From Methylobacter sp. (GTDB lineage Bacteria; Pseudomonadota; Gammaproteobacteria; Methylococcales; Methylomonadaceae): a DNA stretch of 64,000 bases. The position numbers were made by a program, and so were the translations under genes. The notes beneath the pieces were generated by a model that had not been told where the DNA came from, ran no database searches, and saw only the letters and a program-made list of their open reading frames with translations. Of this stretch, positions 26,578 to 35,300 are shown piece by piece; the stretch's first letter is position 1, and the number at the start of each line of letters is the position of its first letter. The stretch spans positions 1-64,000 of the forward strand of contig NZ_JAUXVR010000022.1 of the NCBI RefSeq assembly GCF_030680395.1, in the 5' to 3' direction.

Positions 26578-27935
26578 TACAATCTCCCCATCACATCGTT
26601 AGCCGTACGCAACGCTCCCTCGATAAAGCCTTGATAATCCGAAAAGGCTTCGCCGCAAATATGCACGTTCGCGGGGCCGTTGCGCTCCAGCGAAAACGCC
26701 GATACCTTTTCCTGCACCGTCCAGAGTTTGATCCCGGGCTTCCATAGATGGCAGGCGGCGCCGTAGGGTTCGGTTCCCCAATGACGGACGCCGTAGCTGA
26801 CAATGCGCTTAGGATCGATGCCCATGAAACGGGCGAAGGCCAGCGGCAAGCCCTGATCGCCATTAATCTCCGCCCGCGTCTCATAACCCTTGCGCAAATA
26901 TTGGCTCCAGAAATTCAGGTACGGCCGGTCGGCGTAGACCATGACCAGGCCTTTGCCATCCCGCTTTTGATAGTGCACTTCACGGGCAGGCAGATTCGGC
27001 ATGTCCAGATGAGGAATATCCTCGTCCCACCACGGATCTTCGACCACGAAAAAACATTTAAGCAAGGGGATGTCCAGCACCGATCCGAACATCGACCGAA
27101 TTCCCGGCGGAAGTCCGTTGATGCGAACCAGGCAATGTTCGGGCAGCGCCAGAATGACGTGTTTAGCAATGCAGGACTGTCCTTCGGAAAAATGCAGCAG
27201 TACTCGTTCCCGATCATAGCGTTCCAGGGAAGTGAGCACCTGAGCGCGGTGAATTTCCGCACCCCGCTGTTGCAGGCGCTCCTGCATTGCATCGGCTAGC
27301 GACTGCATGCCGTGCCGGATCGTCCTGAGATTTGGGCTCATTTGCAGCATCTTGACCCAGGTAATCATCCAGGTTGCGGCATTCGGATTCTCGTGAATGA
27401 AATGAAAAAAACTGCCTTCCATAACAATGTAGCGCAAGGCATTGTGGCTGATAACCCGCCCCAGCGTATTCCACAAACCTTGCTCCCATAAAGGCTGGCC
27501 GAAAAATACGCTTTCCCGCCTGATCGACTCGAGCTGCTGTTCGCTCAGGGCCAGCATTTCCGCTTCCGACAGCCCCAGTACCCTCTGTATCGCAAGCTTG
27601 TAGAGCTCTAAAGTCGTCAGGCCCTGCTCGTCTGCATCCAGCCGGTAGTTCAAATTGTGTTGCTGATCAGGGGGACTTGAATATTCCGGGAAAGGCAAGG
27701 TTTCGATACCCAGTTCATTGATGAGTTCGCCGATGCGGGACTGTCGGATCGGGTCAAAACGCATTGCCCCGTATTCCGCATCGAAGCCAAGCATGGAAAC
27801 GGTTTCCAGTTTGCCTCCGAGGCGATGACTGCCTTCGAATAGGGCGACACGCCAGTCAGGTGCGGCATGCATTCCGCAATACAAGCCCGCAACTCCGCCA
27901 CCTACCACAGCCAAATCGTATTCTGGTGTAATCAT
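26577..27935 (-). CDS. FAD-dependent amine oxidase-like flavoprotein
   Basis: 452-residue flavoprotein. The FAD dinucleotide fold is at the N-terminus (YDLAVVGGGVAGLYCGMHA, then ALFEGSHRLGGKLETV, the GG doublet of amine oxidases), and the C-terminus has the FAD-contacting stretch VHICGEAFSDYQGFIEGALRTA. It resembles flavin monoamine oxidases and phytoene desaturase-like proteins; the substrate is unknown. The start at 27935 has AGGAGAG five bases upstream. A reading 33 codons longer has no such site and no fitting sequence. Confidence 0.88.
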   Translation of the reverse strand: MITPEYDLAVVGGGVAGLYCGMHAAPDWRVALFEGSHRLGGKLETVSMLGFDAEYGAMRFDPIRQSRIGELINELGIETLPFPEYSSPPDQQHNLNYRLDADEQGLTTLELYKLAIQRVLGLSEAEMLALSEQQLESIRRESVFFGQPLWEQGLWNTLGRVISHNALRYIVMEGSFFHFIHENPNAATWMITWVKMLQMSPNLRTIRHGMQSLADAMQERLQQRGAEIHRAQVLTSLERYDRERVLLHFSEGQSCIAKHVILALPEHCLVRINGLPPGIRSMFGSVLDIPLLKCFFVVEDPWWDEDIPHLDMPNLPAREVHYQKRDGKGLVMVYADRPYLNFWSQYLRKGYETRAEINGDQGLPLAFARFMGIDPKRIVSYGVRHWGTEPYGAACHLWKPGIKLWTVQEKVSAFSLERNGPANVHICGEAFSDYQGFIEGALRTANDVMGRL

Positions 27936-28362
27936 TTTTCTCTCCTTGCCTGCCTGGACAGGAAACTTGTAGAAGTTTATTCTGATTACGCGCGTCGAAT
28001 GGATTAACGCATCGCACGATTTGCAAAAGCGCATTCGACACTGGCTGAGCGTCCCGGAAGTATTTGTTGCATACGGCTGGAATTAAGCCTAGGCTCAGAT
28101 AGTGTCGGAATGGTTTCGCCATTTCGTTCACGGATTATGTGCTTCGAGGTTAATTCATGCAAGGGAATGAATTCGCAGAGGAATAAGGAATGGAGTGCGT
28201 AGAATGTGCTGAACAAAGTGAAGCGCATTTTTCGTGATTGATGCGCTTCGTACCTCAGCCAAGGGCGGGTTATGTGACAGCCGTAACCCGAGGCATTTGC
28301 GCAAAATATCGAGTTACGCTATCGCTAACCCGGCGGAGCTTGCACTCTATATGAATGACAAC
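27936..28362. other. Intergenic stretch without recognisable gene
   Basis: No convincing gene here. It contains a palindrome GAAGCGCAT...ATGCGCTTC (28220-28228 and 28241-28249) and GGGTTA...TAACCC just after it, both hairpin-forming. Short reading frames on either strand do not resemble known proteins. The promoter of the flavoprotein gene must lie at its left end. Confidence 0.5.
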
Positions 28363-28575
28363 TTAAGCAGCGATTTCAATGTATTGAACAATACTTTCTG
28401 GTTGTGGCACCGGCAAACCATCTTCAATAAGCCCTTCGATATGAAACTCGATTGCCTCACGAATTTCACGCTCAGTTTCCTCTACAGTAGAGCCAGTAGC
28501 AACACAGCCTGGTAAATCGGGTACATAGGCTGAGTAGTTGTTTTCCGCTTTTTCGACAACGATTGCATAACGCAT
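28363..28575 (-). CDS. hicB: HicB antitoxin
   Basis: 70-residue HicB antitoxin (MRYAIVVEKAENNYSAYVPD, LPGCVATGSTVEETEREIRE, then AIEFHIEGLIEDGLPVPQPE) with the partial RNase-H fold of the family. It lacks an obvious long DNA-binding tail; the short C-terminus (SIVQYIEIAA) suggests repression may need the HicA partner. It follows hicA by three bases on the same strand, the usual toxin-first order of hicAB. Confidence 0.92.
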   Translation of the reverse strand: MRYAIVVEKAENNYSAYVPDLPGCVATGSTVEETEREIREAIEFHIEGLIEDGLPVPQPESIVQYIEIAA

Positions 28576-28578
28576 AGG

Positions 28579-28767
28579 TTACTCCTTTAGTTTTGCTTGT
28601 TTGAGTATGCTATTTAAAGTGCCGTGCGCTAAATCATCGCTAGGTTTTCCCGGGACGGTTACACGACCACTTTTAATTGAATGCTTGAATTGACGATGAC
28701 TCCCTCGCGTTGCGGCAAGATACCAGCCATCTCTCTTCAACATGATTAAAATTTCATTTACTTTCAT
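28579..28767 (-). CDS. hicA: HicA mRNA interferase toxin
   Basis: 62-residue HicA toxin with a dsRNA-binding-like fold. The catalytic His lies in the motif TRGSHRQFKH, followed by VTVPGKPSDDLAHGTLNSIL. It cleaves mRNA when not held by HicB. Full length and without visible damage, so the module is probably active. Confidence 0.93.
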   Translation of the reverse strand: MKVNEILIMLKRDGWYLAATRGSHRQFKHSIKSGRVTVPGKPSDDLAHGTLNSILKQAKLKE

Positions 28768-28797
28768 ACAAATAGAATAGCAGATTACATCAACGCA

Positions 28798-29073
28798 TCA
28801 AATCCCCTTCAAAGCCCGCTGCCGCCGAGCCTCTTTAGGATCATGAACCAAAGGCCGATAAATCTCTATCCTATCGCCCTCTCTAACAGGCTGATCCAGC
28901 TTGCAGGCTACGCCGAAAATCCCCGCATTAAGCTCGGACAAAACAATCTCAGGAAAAAGCTCCAGCAAGCCGGAGGCTTTTATCGCAGCTTCAACGGTCG
29001 CGCCCTCCTCCATTGCCACTGTGACTATTACCTGTTGCTCGGGTTTGGCGTAAGCCACTTCGACATTAATCAT
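28798..29073 (-). CDS. rnfH: RnfH family protein (UPF0125)
   Basis: 91-residue ubiquitin-like-fold protein of the RnfH family: INVEVAYAKPEQQVIVTVAM, then GATVEAAIKASGLLELFPEI and the typical end GDRIEIYRPLVHDPKEARRQRA. Function is not settled; named from linkage to rnf genes in Rhodobacter. It overlaps ratA by eight bases, a pairing conserved across gammaproteobacteria. Confidence 0.93.
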   Translation of the reverse strand: MINVEVAYAKPEQQVIVTVAMEEGATVEAAIKASGLLELFPEIVLSELNAGIFGVACKLDQPVREGDRIEIYRPLVHDPKEARRQRALKGI

Positions 29074-29497
29074 AAACAGCTTTGGCCCGTGCGGTAAACG
29101 AACTCACCATGGTGTTGCAGATCTGGTTGAAGACTGCGCCGAACGCCAGGCTTGCCAGTTTGCCTGACATTTCAAACTCCAGATCCAGGGAAATCTTGCT
29201 GGCATCCTCGCGCAACGGTATAAACTCCCACTTTCCTTCCAAGGAGGAAAACGGGCCGTTCAACAAGGAGAGCGTCATACTGCGTCCGCTATCGATCTTG
29301 TTCCTGGTCGAAAAGGACTTTTTAAAGCCGCCTTTGGAAATCAATAACTCGGCTTCAACAATATCATCTTCGCGCTTGATGATTCGGCTGCCGCTACACC
29401 AGGGCAAAAACTTCGGGTAAGCTTCAATGTCGTTAACCAAATCAAACATCTGCTGCGCTGAAAATTTGACCAGGGCGCTTTTTTGAACGACGGTCAT
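29066..29497 (-). CDS. ratA: RatA/Coq10-type START domain protein
   Basis: 143-residue START/polyketide-cyclase fold protein. Typical stretches are VKFSAQQMFDLVNDIEAYPKFLPWC and the end FGAVFNQICNTMVSSFTARA. Relatives bind ubiquinone (Coq10); the E. coli protein was described as a toxin acting on ribosome assembly (RatA), a claim based on that protein only. Followed by rnfH with an eight-base overlap and preceded by the NSS transporter by three bases. Confidence 0.9.
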   Translation of the reverse strand: MTVVQKSALVKFSAQQMFDLVNDIEAYPKFLPWCSGSRIIKREDDIVEAELLISKGGFKKSFSTRNKIDSGRSMTLSLLNGPFSSLEGKWEFIPLREDASKISLDLEFEMSGKLASLAFGAVFNQICNTMVSSFTARAKAVYD

Positions 29498-29500
29498 ATT

Positions 29501-30862
29501 TTAAAGAACTCCGACCACGTGCAGGAATACCAGAAACACGGCGGCTGGGGCCACGTAGCGAGTTAATATCTGCCACGTTTGATAGCTGAGCGCGTTAGGC
29601 ATATCCAGCTCATGCTCGGTGTGTTGCTGCTTCATGATCCAACCGGCGAACACTGCAATGCAAAAACCGCCGATAGGCAACATCAAATTGGCGGTCAAAT
29701 AATCCAGCAATTGAAAAATGGTTCTGTCGAAAATCTTGAACTCGGACCAAACGTTAAATGAAAAAATGGTGCCAAGTCCCAGCAGCCAGGTTATCGAACC
29801 CGACCAGATACAGGCTTGTTCCCTGCTCATGTCTTTATTTTCAACCAGCCACGCTACAGCCGGTTCAATCAATGAAATGGAGGAAGACAACGCCGCAAAA
29901 ACCAGCATTACAAAAAACAAAACCCCGAAAAACCAGCCGCCGGTCATGTTGCCAAACGCTATCGGCAAGGTTTGAAAGATAAGTCCCGGACCGGCTGCAG
30001 GTTCCAGCCCACTGGCAAAAACAATCGGGAAGATGGCAACACCGGCCAATAAGGCAACCACGGTATCGGTGCCTGCAATCAAAAATACGGTTTTTGAAAT
30101 CGACACATCTTTCGGCAAATAAGAACCGTAAACCATGATGGCGCCCATGCCTAAACTCAGGGTAAAAAAAGCGTGCCCCATGGCGGTCAATACGCCGTTG
30201 CCGGTCAGCTTGCTGAAATCAGGCGTGAACAAGAATTTGACGCCCTGATCATAGCTGTCGGTGGTCATTGCATAAGCCACCATTAGAATCAGCAGCACAA
30301 ACAGGCTGGGCATTAAAAAACGAACTGCTTTCTCCAGGCCGGTATTAACGCCGCGAACCACAATCAGCATGGTCGCCAACATGAACAGGCTATGCCAAAA
30401 AAGCAATTTCACCGGACTGGCAACAAAATCGTCAAAAATCGCTTTTATCGCAGATGCATCGGCGCCGAAAAAGCTGCCGGTCAAGGCCTTTAACACGTAA
30501 GCCGAAGCCCAGCCCGCAATAACGCTGTAATAAGAGAGTATTAAGAAACCGGCAGCGACGCCCATCCAGCCTAAATAATGCCAGTTTTTATCCGCTCCGG
30601 CTTCATCGGCCAAGGTTATCATGGTGCTAATGGGGTTTTGCCTGCTGCGACGCCCCAACATGGTTTCCGCCATCATAATGGGGATGCCGATCAGCAACAC
30701 GCACAACAGATAGATTATGACAAATGCCCCGCCGCCATTTTCTCCGGTAATATAGGGAAACTTCCAGATATTACCCAGACCGACTGCGGAACCTGTCGCA
30801 GCCAGAATAAATGCGAAACGCGATGACCATTCACCATGTTGTGATTTTTTTGTATCCGTCAT
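29501..30862 (-). CDS. Sodium-dependent NSS-family transporter
   Basis: 453-residue inner-membrane transporter of the neurotransmitter:sodium symporter family. The first helix carries the hallmark AATGSAVGLGNIWKFPYITGENGGGAFVIIYLLCV, which holds the sodium and substrate sites, and about eleven helices follow. Bacterial relatives (LeuT, MhsT, TnaT) take up amino acids with Na+. Substrate unknown. It is placed between smpB and ratA, where no gene is normally found, and is three bases upstream of ratA, so the two may share a transcript. Confidence 0.93.
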   Translation of the reverse strand: MTDTKKSQHGEWSSRFAFILAATGSAVGLGNIWKFPYITGENGGGAFVIIYLLCVLLIGIPIMMAETMLGRRSRQNPISTMITLADEAGADKNWHYLGWMGVAAGFLILSYYSVIAGWASAYVLKALTGSFFGADASAIKAIFDDFVASPVKLLFWHSLFMLATMLIVVRGVNTGLEKAVRFLMPSLFVLLILMVAYAMTTDSYDQGVKFLFTPDFSKLTGNGVLTAMGHAFFTLSLGMGAIMVYGSYLPKDVSISKTVFLIAGTDTVVALLAGVAIFPIVFASGLEPAAGPGLIFQTLPIAFGNMTGGWFFGVLFFVMLVFAALSSSISLIEPAVAWLVENKDMSREQACIWSGSITWLLGLGTIFSFNVWSEFKIFDRTIFQLLDYLTANLMLPIGGFCIAVFAGWIMKQQHTEHELDMPNALSYQTWQILTRYVAPAAVFLVFLHVVGVL

Positions 30863-31016
30863 TTGTGTGCCTGTAAAAACTCAATAATTATAAAATCACC
30901 ACGGATGTTTGTTTTGTGGTGAACTTTTCCGCTTATTGCATAACATCAGTTAGTAATATCGAGTAAAATAGCAAAATTATTCCTTTACGTCAGTTTAAAA
31001 ATCCTAACCCGCACTT

Positions 31017-31502
31017 ATGGCCGATAAAAAGTCCAAGAAAAACACCAAGCAGCAAAATGCCACCATTGCCGTTAATCGTCAGGCTACTTTTGAGTATTCG
31101 ATTGAGGAACGGTTTGAAGCGGGGGTTGTTTTGGAAGGCTGGGAAGTTAAAAGCCTGAGGGATGGACGCATCCAACTCAAAGAGAGTTATGTGGTGATCA
31201 GACGCGGCGAAGCCTGGTTGTCGGGCGCGCATATTTCACCGTTGTTATCCGCATCGACCCATGTTAATCCCGACTCTATCCGCGCCAAAAAACTGTTGCT
31301 GCACCGGCACGAACTCAACAAACTGATCGGTTCGGTCGAACGCAAAGGTTACACCTTGATTCCATTGAAGATGTACTGGAAAAACGGTAGAGCCAAACTG
31401 GAAATCGGTCTGGCAAAAGGCAAGCAATTACACGACAAGCGCGCAACCTCAAAAGACCGCGATTGGCAACGTGAAAAAGGACGGATTTTGAAAAAGGGCT
31501 AA
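31017..31502 (+). CDS. smpB: SsrA-binding protein SmpB
   Basis: 161-residue tmRNA-binding protein that works with SsrA to free stalled ribosomes. Typical stretches: [35 protein letters not shown] and the basic tail [24 protein letters not shown]. Full length. tmRNA itself is not found in the window. A heptad repeat array lies right behind it. Confidence 0.97.
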   Translation: MADKKSKKNTKQQNATIAVNRQATFEYSIEERFEAGVVLEGWEVKSLRDGRIQLKESYVVIRRGEAWLSGAHISPLLSASTHVNPDSIRAKKLLLHRHELNKLIGSVERKGYTLIPLKMYWKNGRAKLEIGLAKGKQLHDKRATSKDRDWQREKGRILKKG

Positions 31503-31533
31503 AGGCGCAAGGTAAAAGGCGAAGGATGTGTTT

Positions 31534-31603
31534 TTTAGCCTTTAGCCTTTAGCCTTTAGCCTTTAGCCTTTAGCCTTTAGCCTTTAGCCTTTTGCCTTTC
31601 GCC
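31534..31603. repeat. (TTTAGCC)n heptanucleotide array
   Basis: Eight exact, contiguous TTTAGCC copies (31534-31589) followed by TTTTGCC and TTTCGCC. Just upstream (31501-31525) lie inverted partial copies (AAAGGCGCAAGGTAAAAGGCGAAGG), so the transcript could fold into a hairpin. It lies in the 132-bp gap between smpB and the isochorismatase gene. A related array is at 53324. Confidence 0.9.
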
Positions 31604-31634
31604 TTCTTCCCCTAACCCTTTCCTGCAAATTAAA

Positions 31635-32201
31635 ATGACCACACACCCTAACCTCCTGTCTATAAAAAACAGCCTGCTGATCGTCGTCGATTTGCAGGCA
31701 AAATTATCCGCCGCCATGCCGGAGGCTGAATCGGAATTGATGACGACCAACGCCCGCAGTCTGGTTGAAGGCGCCGGACTGTTAAGCATCCCGGTATTAT
31801 TAACCGAGCAATATCCGAAAGGCTTGGGCTCTACCGATACGACTATCACCGATATATTATCGGAAGACACCCTGATTTTCGACAAGACCGGTTTTTCCTG
31901 CTGTGCCGCTGATGGTTTTACCGACACCGTAGCCAGCACTGATCGCAAGCAAATCATACTGGTCGGCCAGGAAGCGCATGTTTGCGTATTGCAGACCGCG
32001 TTGGAATTGATGCATTTCGGCTATCAGGTGCATGTCGTCGAAGACGCCATCTGTTCGCGCAAGGCGGAACATAAATTCTATGCCTTGCAACGCATGCAAC
32101 AACAAGGCGCGACCATTACCAATTATGAATCGGTCTTGTTCGAATGGGTCAAAGATTCCACTCATCCTGAATTTAAAAGTATTTCCGGATTGCTTCGTTA
32201 A
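31635..32201 (+). CDS. Isochorismatase family hydrolase
   Basis: 188-residue cytoplasmic hydrolase of the isochorismatase-like superfamily, YcaC-like group. The catalytic triad is visible: Asp in SLLIVVDLQ, Lys in FDKTGFSCC and Cys in GQEAHVCVLQTALEL. Substrate unknown; relatives act on small amides or isochorismate. It follows smpB after the heptad array and is followed by the HopJ-family gene after 24 bp. Confidence 0.9.
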   Translation: MTTHPNLLSIKNSLLIVVDLQAKLSAAMPEAESELMTTNARSLVEGAGLLSIPVLLTEQYPKGLGSTDTTITDILSEDTLIFDKTGFSCCAADGFTDTVASTDRKQIILVGQEAHVCVLQTALELMHFGYQVHVVEDAICSRKAEHKFYALQRMQQQGATITNYESVLFEWVKDSTHPEFKSISGLLR

Positions 32202-32225
32202 CCCCTGTTTACCTTGAACTTACAC

Positions 32226-32579
32226 ATGTCGCTCGCATCGTTTATTGAAAAAGTAACAAATAACAGCCCGGTCAGTTTTGATGAGACTATCGCGGTTATT
32301 ACTGAAAACTACCATTACCAAGCCACCGAATTTAGCAACGGCCTGAATGAGCAGATGTTAGTCAATCAGGCCGGTACTAACGAAGGCTCCTGCAAGATTT
32401 TCGCCTTTGCCCAACTCAATCGACTCGACCAGCAGCAGACGTTAAACCTGTTTGGCGATTATTACCGGCTGGATGTTTTAAATGACCCGCACGGCACAGG
32501 CCACCAGAACATCAGGAATTTCATGCAATACGGCTGGGATGGGATTTGTTTTAACGGTGTGGCATTGACAGCCAAATAA
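32226..32579 (+). CDS. HopJ family protein
   Basis: 117-residue protein of the HopJ type III effector family (Pfam HopJ): ITENYHYQATEFSNGLNEQM, NQAGTNEGSCKIFAFAQLN, then DPHGTGHQNIRNFMQYGWDG. The family was named from a Pseudomonas syringae protein but is widespread in free-living bacteria, so a role in virulence is not implied. Cytoplasmic; function unknown. The start at 32226 gives the usual family N-terminus. Confidence 0.9.
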   Translation: MSLASFIEKVTNNSPVSFDETIAVITENYHYQATEFSNGLNEQMLVNQAGTNEGSCKIFAFAQLNRLDQQQTLNLFGDYYRLDVLNDPHGTGHQNIRNFMQYGWDGICFNGVALTAK

Positions 32580-32606
32580 ACATTAATCGCCATCAAAACA
32601 TAAAAA

Positions 32607-32762
32607 TTCACCACGAAGGCACGAAGGACACGAAGTTTTTCTTTATCGTTTCCACGCTCCGGCGTTACCGCATTAAGATAAGAAATACGCTGGTTCCCAA
32701 GCTCCAGCTTGGGAACCAGCGTACCTTGTTTTTCTTCGCGTCCTTCGTGTCTTCGTGGTGAA
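32607..32762. repeat. Nested palindromes: CACGAAG type enclosing GTTCCCAAGC type
   Basis: Outer arms TTCACCACGAAGGCACGAAG (32607 onward) and CTTCGTGTCTTCGTGGTGAA (ending 32762) enclose a second palindrome, 32686-32721, in which GCTGGTTCCCAAGCT mirrors AGCTTGGGAACCAGC. The inner family recurs around 56186, 58186 and 63142-63252. It fills most of the gap between the HopJ and flavoprotein genes. Confidence 0.85.
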
Positions 32763-32771
32763 CTATAAATT

Positions 32772-33833
32772 ATGATCGACTTTCTAATCATCGGCCAGGG
32801 ACTAGCGGGCAGCCTGCTGGCATGGGAACTCATACAACGCGGCAGCAAAGTCGTCATTGTCGATAACGGCCGGGAAAATGCCTCACAGGTTGCAGCAGGA
32901 CTGATCAACCCGATCACCGGCATGCGCTTTGTAAAATCCGCCGATGTCGATGCGCTGTTGCCCATGGCAAAACACTGTTATTCACAGTTAGCCGATTTTT
33001 TCCAGCAAGACTTTTATAATGAAAAACCGATGCTGCGGATTTTCCGTAGCGACAGCGAATTTACAAACGCCCATAAACGCCTTAACACCCCTGACTATCA
33101 AGCCTACCTCGGCGACATACAGCCACAGGGCAAAACCATCGACAATCTTGCAACACCCTTCGGTTTTCTGGAACAAAGACAGACCGGTTATTTATTAACT
33201 CGGCCGCTATTAAGTTGCCTGAAAGCGTTTTTCATTGCCAAAAATAGCTACCGGCAGGCTGGTTTCGATTACCGGGACATACAGCTGCAACCGTCTTTAC
33301 GCTGGCAGAACATCGCCACCAAGCAGATTATTTTCTGCGAAGGCTATCAGGCAACGCAAAACCCCTGGTTTTACTGGCTGCCTTTTCAACCGGTCAAAGG
33401 CGAAATCCTGACGCTGGAACACCAAACCGAATTACCCGATAAAATCCTCAATTACGGCAACTGGTTGATCCCTTTAAACGACCATCGAATCCGTACCGGC
33501 GCAACGTTTGATCGGGAAAATCTGGACACCCAAGCCACCGAACAGGGCAAAAATGACTTGCTAAATGCGCTCAGCCAAGTCTCACCCGGTTTGACTCAGG
33601 CAACGCTGATCAACCACCAAGCCAATATCCGGCCTTGCACTCAGGACAGACAACCCTTTATCGGCCTGCATCCGCAACACAAGCAGCTCGCCATTTTTAA
33701 CGGCTTTGGCGCAAAAGGCAGTTTACAGATACCTTGGTACAGCCGACATTTCGCCGATACTTTATTAAACGGCGCTCCCCTAGCCCATTCCAGCAATATC
33801 CAACGTCATTATGAAACGCATTTCACTGGTTAA
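32772..33833 (+). CDS. DadA-like FAD-dependent oxidoreductase
   Basis: 353-residue flavoprotein of the D-amino acid dehydrogenase/glycine oxidase group. N-terminal FAD fold (DFLIIGQGLAGSLLAWELIQRGSKVVIVDNG) with the GxGxxG motif, a later GLINPITGMRF loop, and C-terminal IRPCTQDRQPFIGLHPQHKQLAIFNGFGAKGSL. It resembles the FAD domain of MnmC but lacks the methyltransferase half. Substrate not known. Its end overlaps the next gene by 23 bases. Confidence 0.87.
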   Translation: MIDFLIIGQGLAGSLLAWELIQRGSKVVIVDNGRENASQVAAGLINPITGMRFVKSADVDALLPMAKHCYSQLADFFQQDFYNEKPMLRIFRSDSEFTNAHKRLNTPDYQAYLGDIQPQGKTIDNLATPFGFLEQRQTGYLLTRPLLSCLKAFFIAKNSYRQAGFDYRDIQLQPSLRWQNIATKQIIFCEGYQATQNPWFYWLPFQPVKGEILTLEHQTELPDKILNYGNWLIPLNDHRIRTGATFDRENLDTQATEQGKNDLLNALSQVSPGLTQATLINHQANIRPCTQDRQPFIGLHPQHKQLAIFNGFGAKGSLQIPWYSRHFADTLLNGAPLAHSSNIQRHYETHFTG

Positions 33834-34386
33834 CGCAGCTCATGACCTGATCCTGAACATTCTCCGCCCCGGCGATATTGCCATCGATGCGACGGTAGGC
33901 AACGGTCACGATACCGTATTCCTCGCCGAACAAGTCGGTCCATCCGGCCATGTTTACGGCTTTGATATACAACAGGCGGCCATCCACTCGACTCTTGAGA
34001 AATTCCGGCAAGCACACTCACCGGAATGCCTGACCTTGATCCATGCCAGCCATGCCGACATGGACGAAAGAATTCCCGCGTATCACCACGGCAAAGTCCG
34101 CGCAATCATGTTTAATCTGGGCTATTTGCCGGGCGGTGATAAAACAGTCATTACGCTAACCGATTCCACATTGACCGCCTTGACTGTCGCCGCCCGGATT
34201 TTAGCCGTCAACGGCATCATCACCCTGCTCGCCTATCCCGGTCACCAAGGCGGCGATCTGGAAACCGGTCAGGTTAAAAACTGGTGCGAGCAACTGGATA
34301 CCCGGCAATTTGAAGTCAGCACTCTTTACAGCACCGACCATAAAGACTCGGCACCTCGTCTTTTTGTGATCCGCAAACTGCGTTAA
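33811..34386 (+). CDS. Class I SAM methyltransferase, YtqB/rRNA methylase type
   Basis: 191-residue methyltransferase of the putative rRNA methylase family (YtqB-like). SAM-binding motif IAIDATVGNGHDTVFLAEQVGPSGHVYGFDIQ, then VRAIMFNLGYLPGGDKTV and LLAYPGHQGGDLE, all typical. The target is not certain; a member in Bacillus modifies tRNA wobble uridine. It overlaps the upstream flavoprotein gene, which fits a shared function in tRNA modification, an inference only. Confidence 0.88.
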   Translation: MKRISLVNAAHDLILNILRPGDIAIDATVGNGHDTVFLAEQVGPSGHVYGFDIQQAAIHSTLEKFRQAHSPECLTLIHASHADMDERIPAYHHGKVRAIMFNLGYLPGGDKTVITLTDSTLTALTVAARILAVNGIITLLAYPGHQGGDLETGQVKNWCEQLDTRQFEVSTLYSTDHKDSAPRLFVIRKLR

Positions 34387-34445
34387 ACCAAGACAATCTG
34401 GTATCATTGCGCGCCTTATTACCTATTCCCCCATAAAGGAAACCC

Positions 34446-34757
34446 ATGTCAGAATTCAATAACGTAACCATCGTCAAAAAAGCCAATGTTTACTTCGGCG
34501 GCAATGTCAGCAGCCGGACTATCAAGTTCGCTGACGGCTCGTCAAAAACCTTGGGCTTCATGTTACCCGGCGAATACACTTTTAACACCGCCGATCCTGA
34601 ACTCATGGAAATCATCGACGGCGAACTGGATGTTTTATTGCCCGGCGCTGAATGGCAAAGCATCAAAGGCGGCGAATCTTTCAACGTGCCCGCCAATGCG
34701 GCATTCACCATGAAAGTTAAAAGCCCTAGCGATTATTGCTGCTCATTCATCAAATAA
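34446..34757 (+). CDS. ppnP: Pyrimidine/purine nucleoside phosphorylase PpnP
   Basis: 103-residue small beta-barrel (cupin-like) enzyme of the PpnP (DUF1255, YaiE) family, which splits nucleosides with phosphate. Typical sequence: [33 protein letters not shown], then [20 protein letters not shown] and YCCSFI at the end. Cytoplasmic. AAAGGAAA precedes the ATG. The NYN gene follows after four bases. Confidence 0.95.
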   Translation: MSEFNNVTIVKKANVYFGGNVSSRTIKFADGSSKTLGFMLPGEYTFNTADPELMEIIDGELDVLLPGAEWQSIKGGESFNVPANAAFTMKVKSPSDYCCSFIK

Positions 34758-34761
34758 CGAC

Positions 34762-35235
34762 ATGGAAAAAGTCGCCATCTTTGTCGATGTGCAGAACATC
34801 TATTACACCACCAAGCAAAGTTACCGGCGGCATTTTAACTACACTGCATTCTGGGCGCAGGCGGCCGCAGGCAGAGAAGTGGTCGCGGCGTTTGCTTATG
34901 CGATCGACAAGGGCGACAGCAAGCAGCAGGGATTTCAACAGGTACTCAGGAATATCGGCTTTGAAGTCAAGCTAAAGCCTTACATCCAGCGTAGCGACGG
35001 TTCCGCGAAAGGCGATTGGGACGTGGGTATCACGCTGGATGTAATCGACTATGCCACCAAGGTCGATGTGATTGTTTTGTTATCCGGCGACGGCGACTTC
35101 GACCTGTTATTGGACAAGGCTCGAAACGTTTACGGCGTAACGACAGAAGTATACGGCGTACCGGCATTGACCGCGCCCTCGCTGGTTAATTCGGCCGGCC
35201 GTTTTATAGCCATAGACGATAAGCTGTTACTGTAG
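34762..35235 (+). CDS. NYN domain (LabA/DUF88) putative RNase
   Basis: 157-residue protein of the LabA-like NYN family, which has a PIN-like nuclease fold. Acidic residues expected in the active site are visible: VAIFVDVQNIYY near the N-terminus, KGDWDVGITLDVIDY in the middle and LLSGDGDFDLLLDKA. Probably a metal-dependent ribonuclease; the target is unknown. It starts four bases after ppnP, so both are likely on one transcript. Confidence 0.88.
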   Translation: MEKVAIFVDVQNIYYTTKQSYRRHFNYTAFWAQAAAGREVVAAFAYAIDKGDSKQQGFQQVLRNIGFEVKLKPYIQRSDGSAKGDWDVGITLDVIDYATKVDVIVLLSGDGDFDLLLDKARNVYGVTTEVYGVPALTAPSLVNSAGRFIAIDDKLLL

Positions 35236-35300
35236 AACACTCGAAGGCTAAAATCTGTTAGAATACGGCTTTATTTTTCAAAGCCGTAAAAAATCGCTCA

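Noticed and set aside
28004-28228. Short minus-strand frame before the flavoprotein
   Set aside because: No family resemblance, no ribosome site, and the sequence is partly palindromic.
31534-31603. CRISPR array
   Set aside because: Units are 7 bp and contiguous, with no spacers, and no cas gene is in the window.
32226-32579. Type III secretion effector
   Set aside because: HopJ-family genes are widespread in bacteria without type III secretion, and no secretion genes are here.
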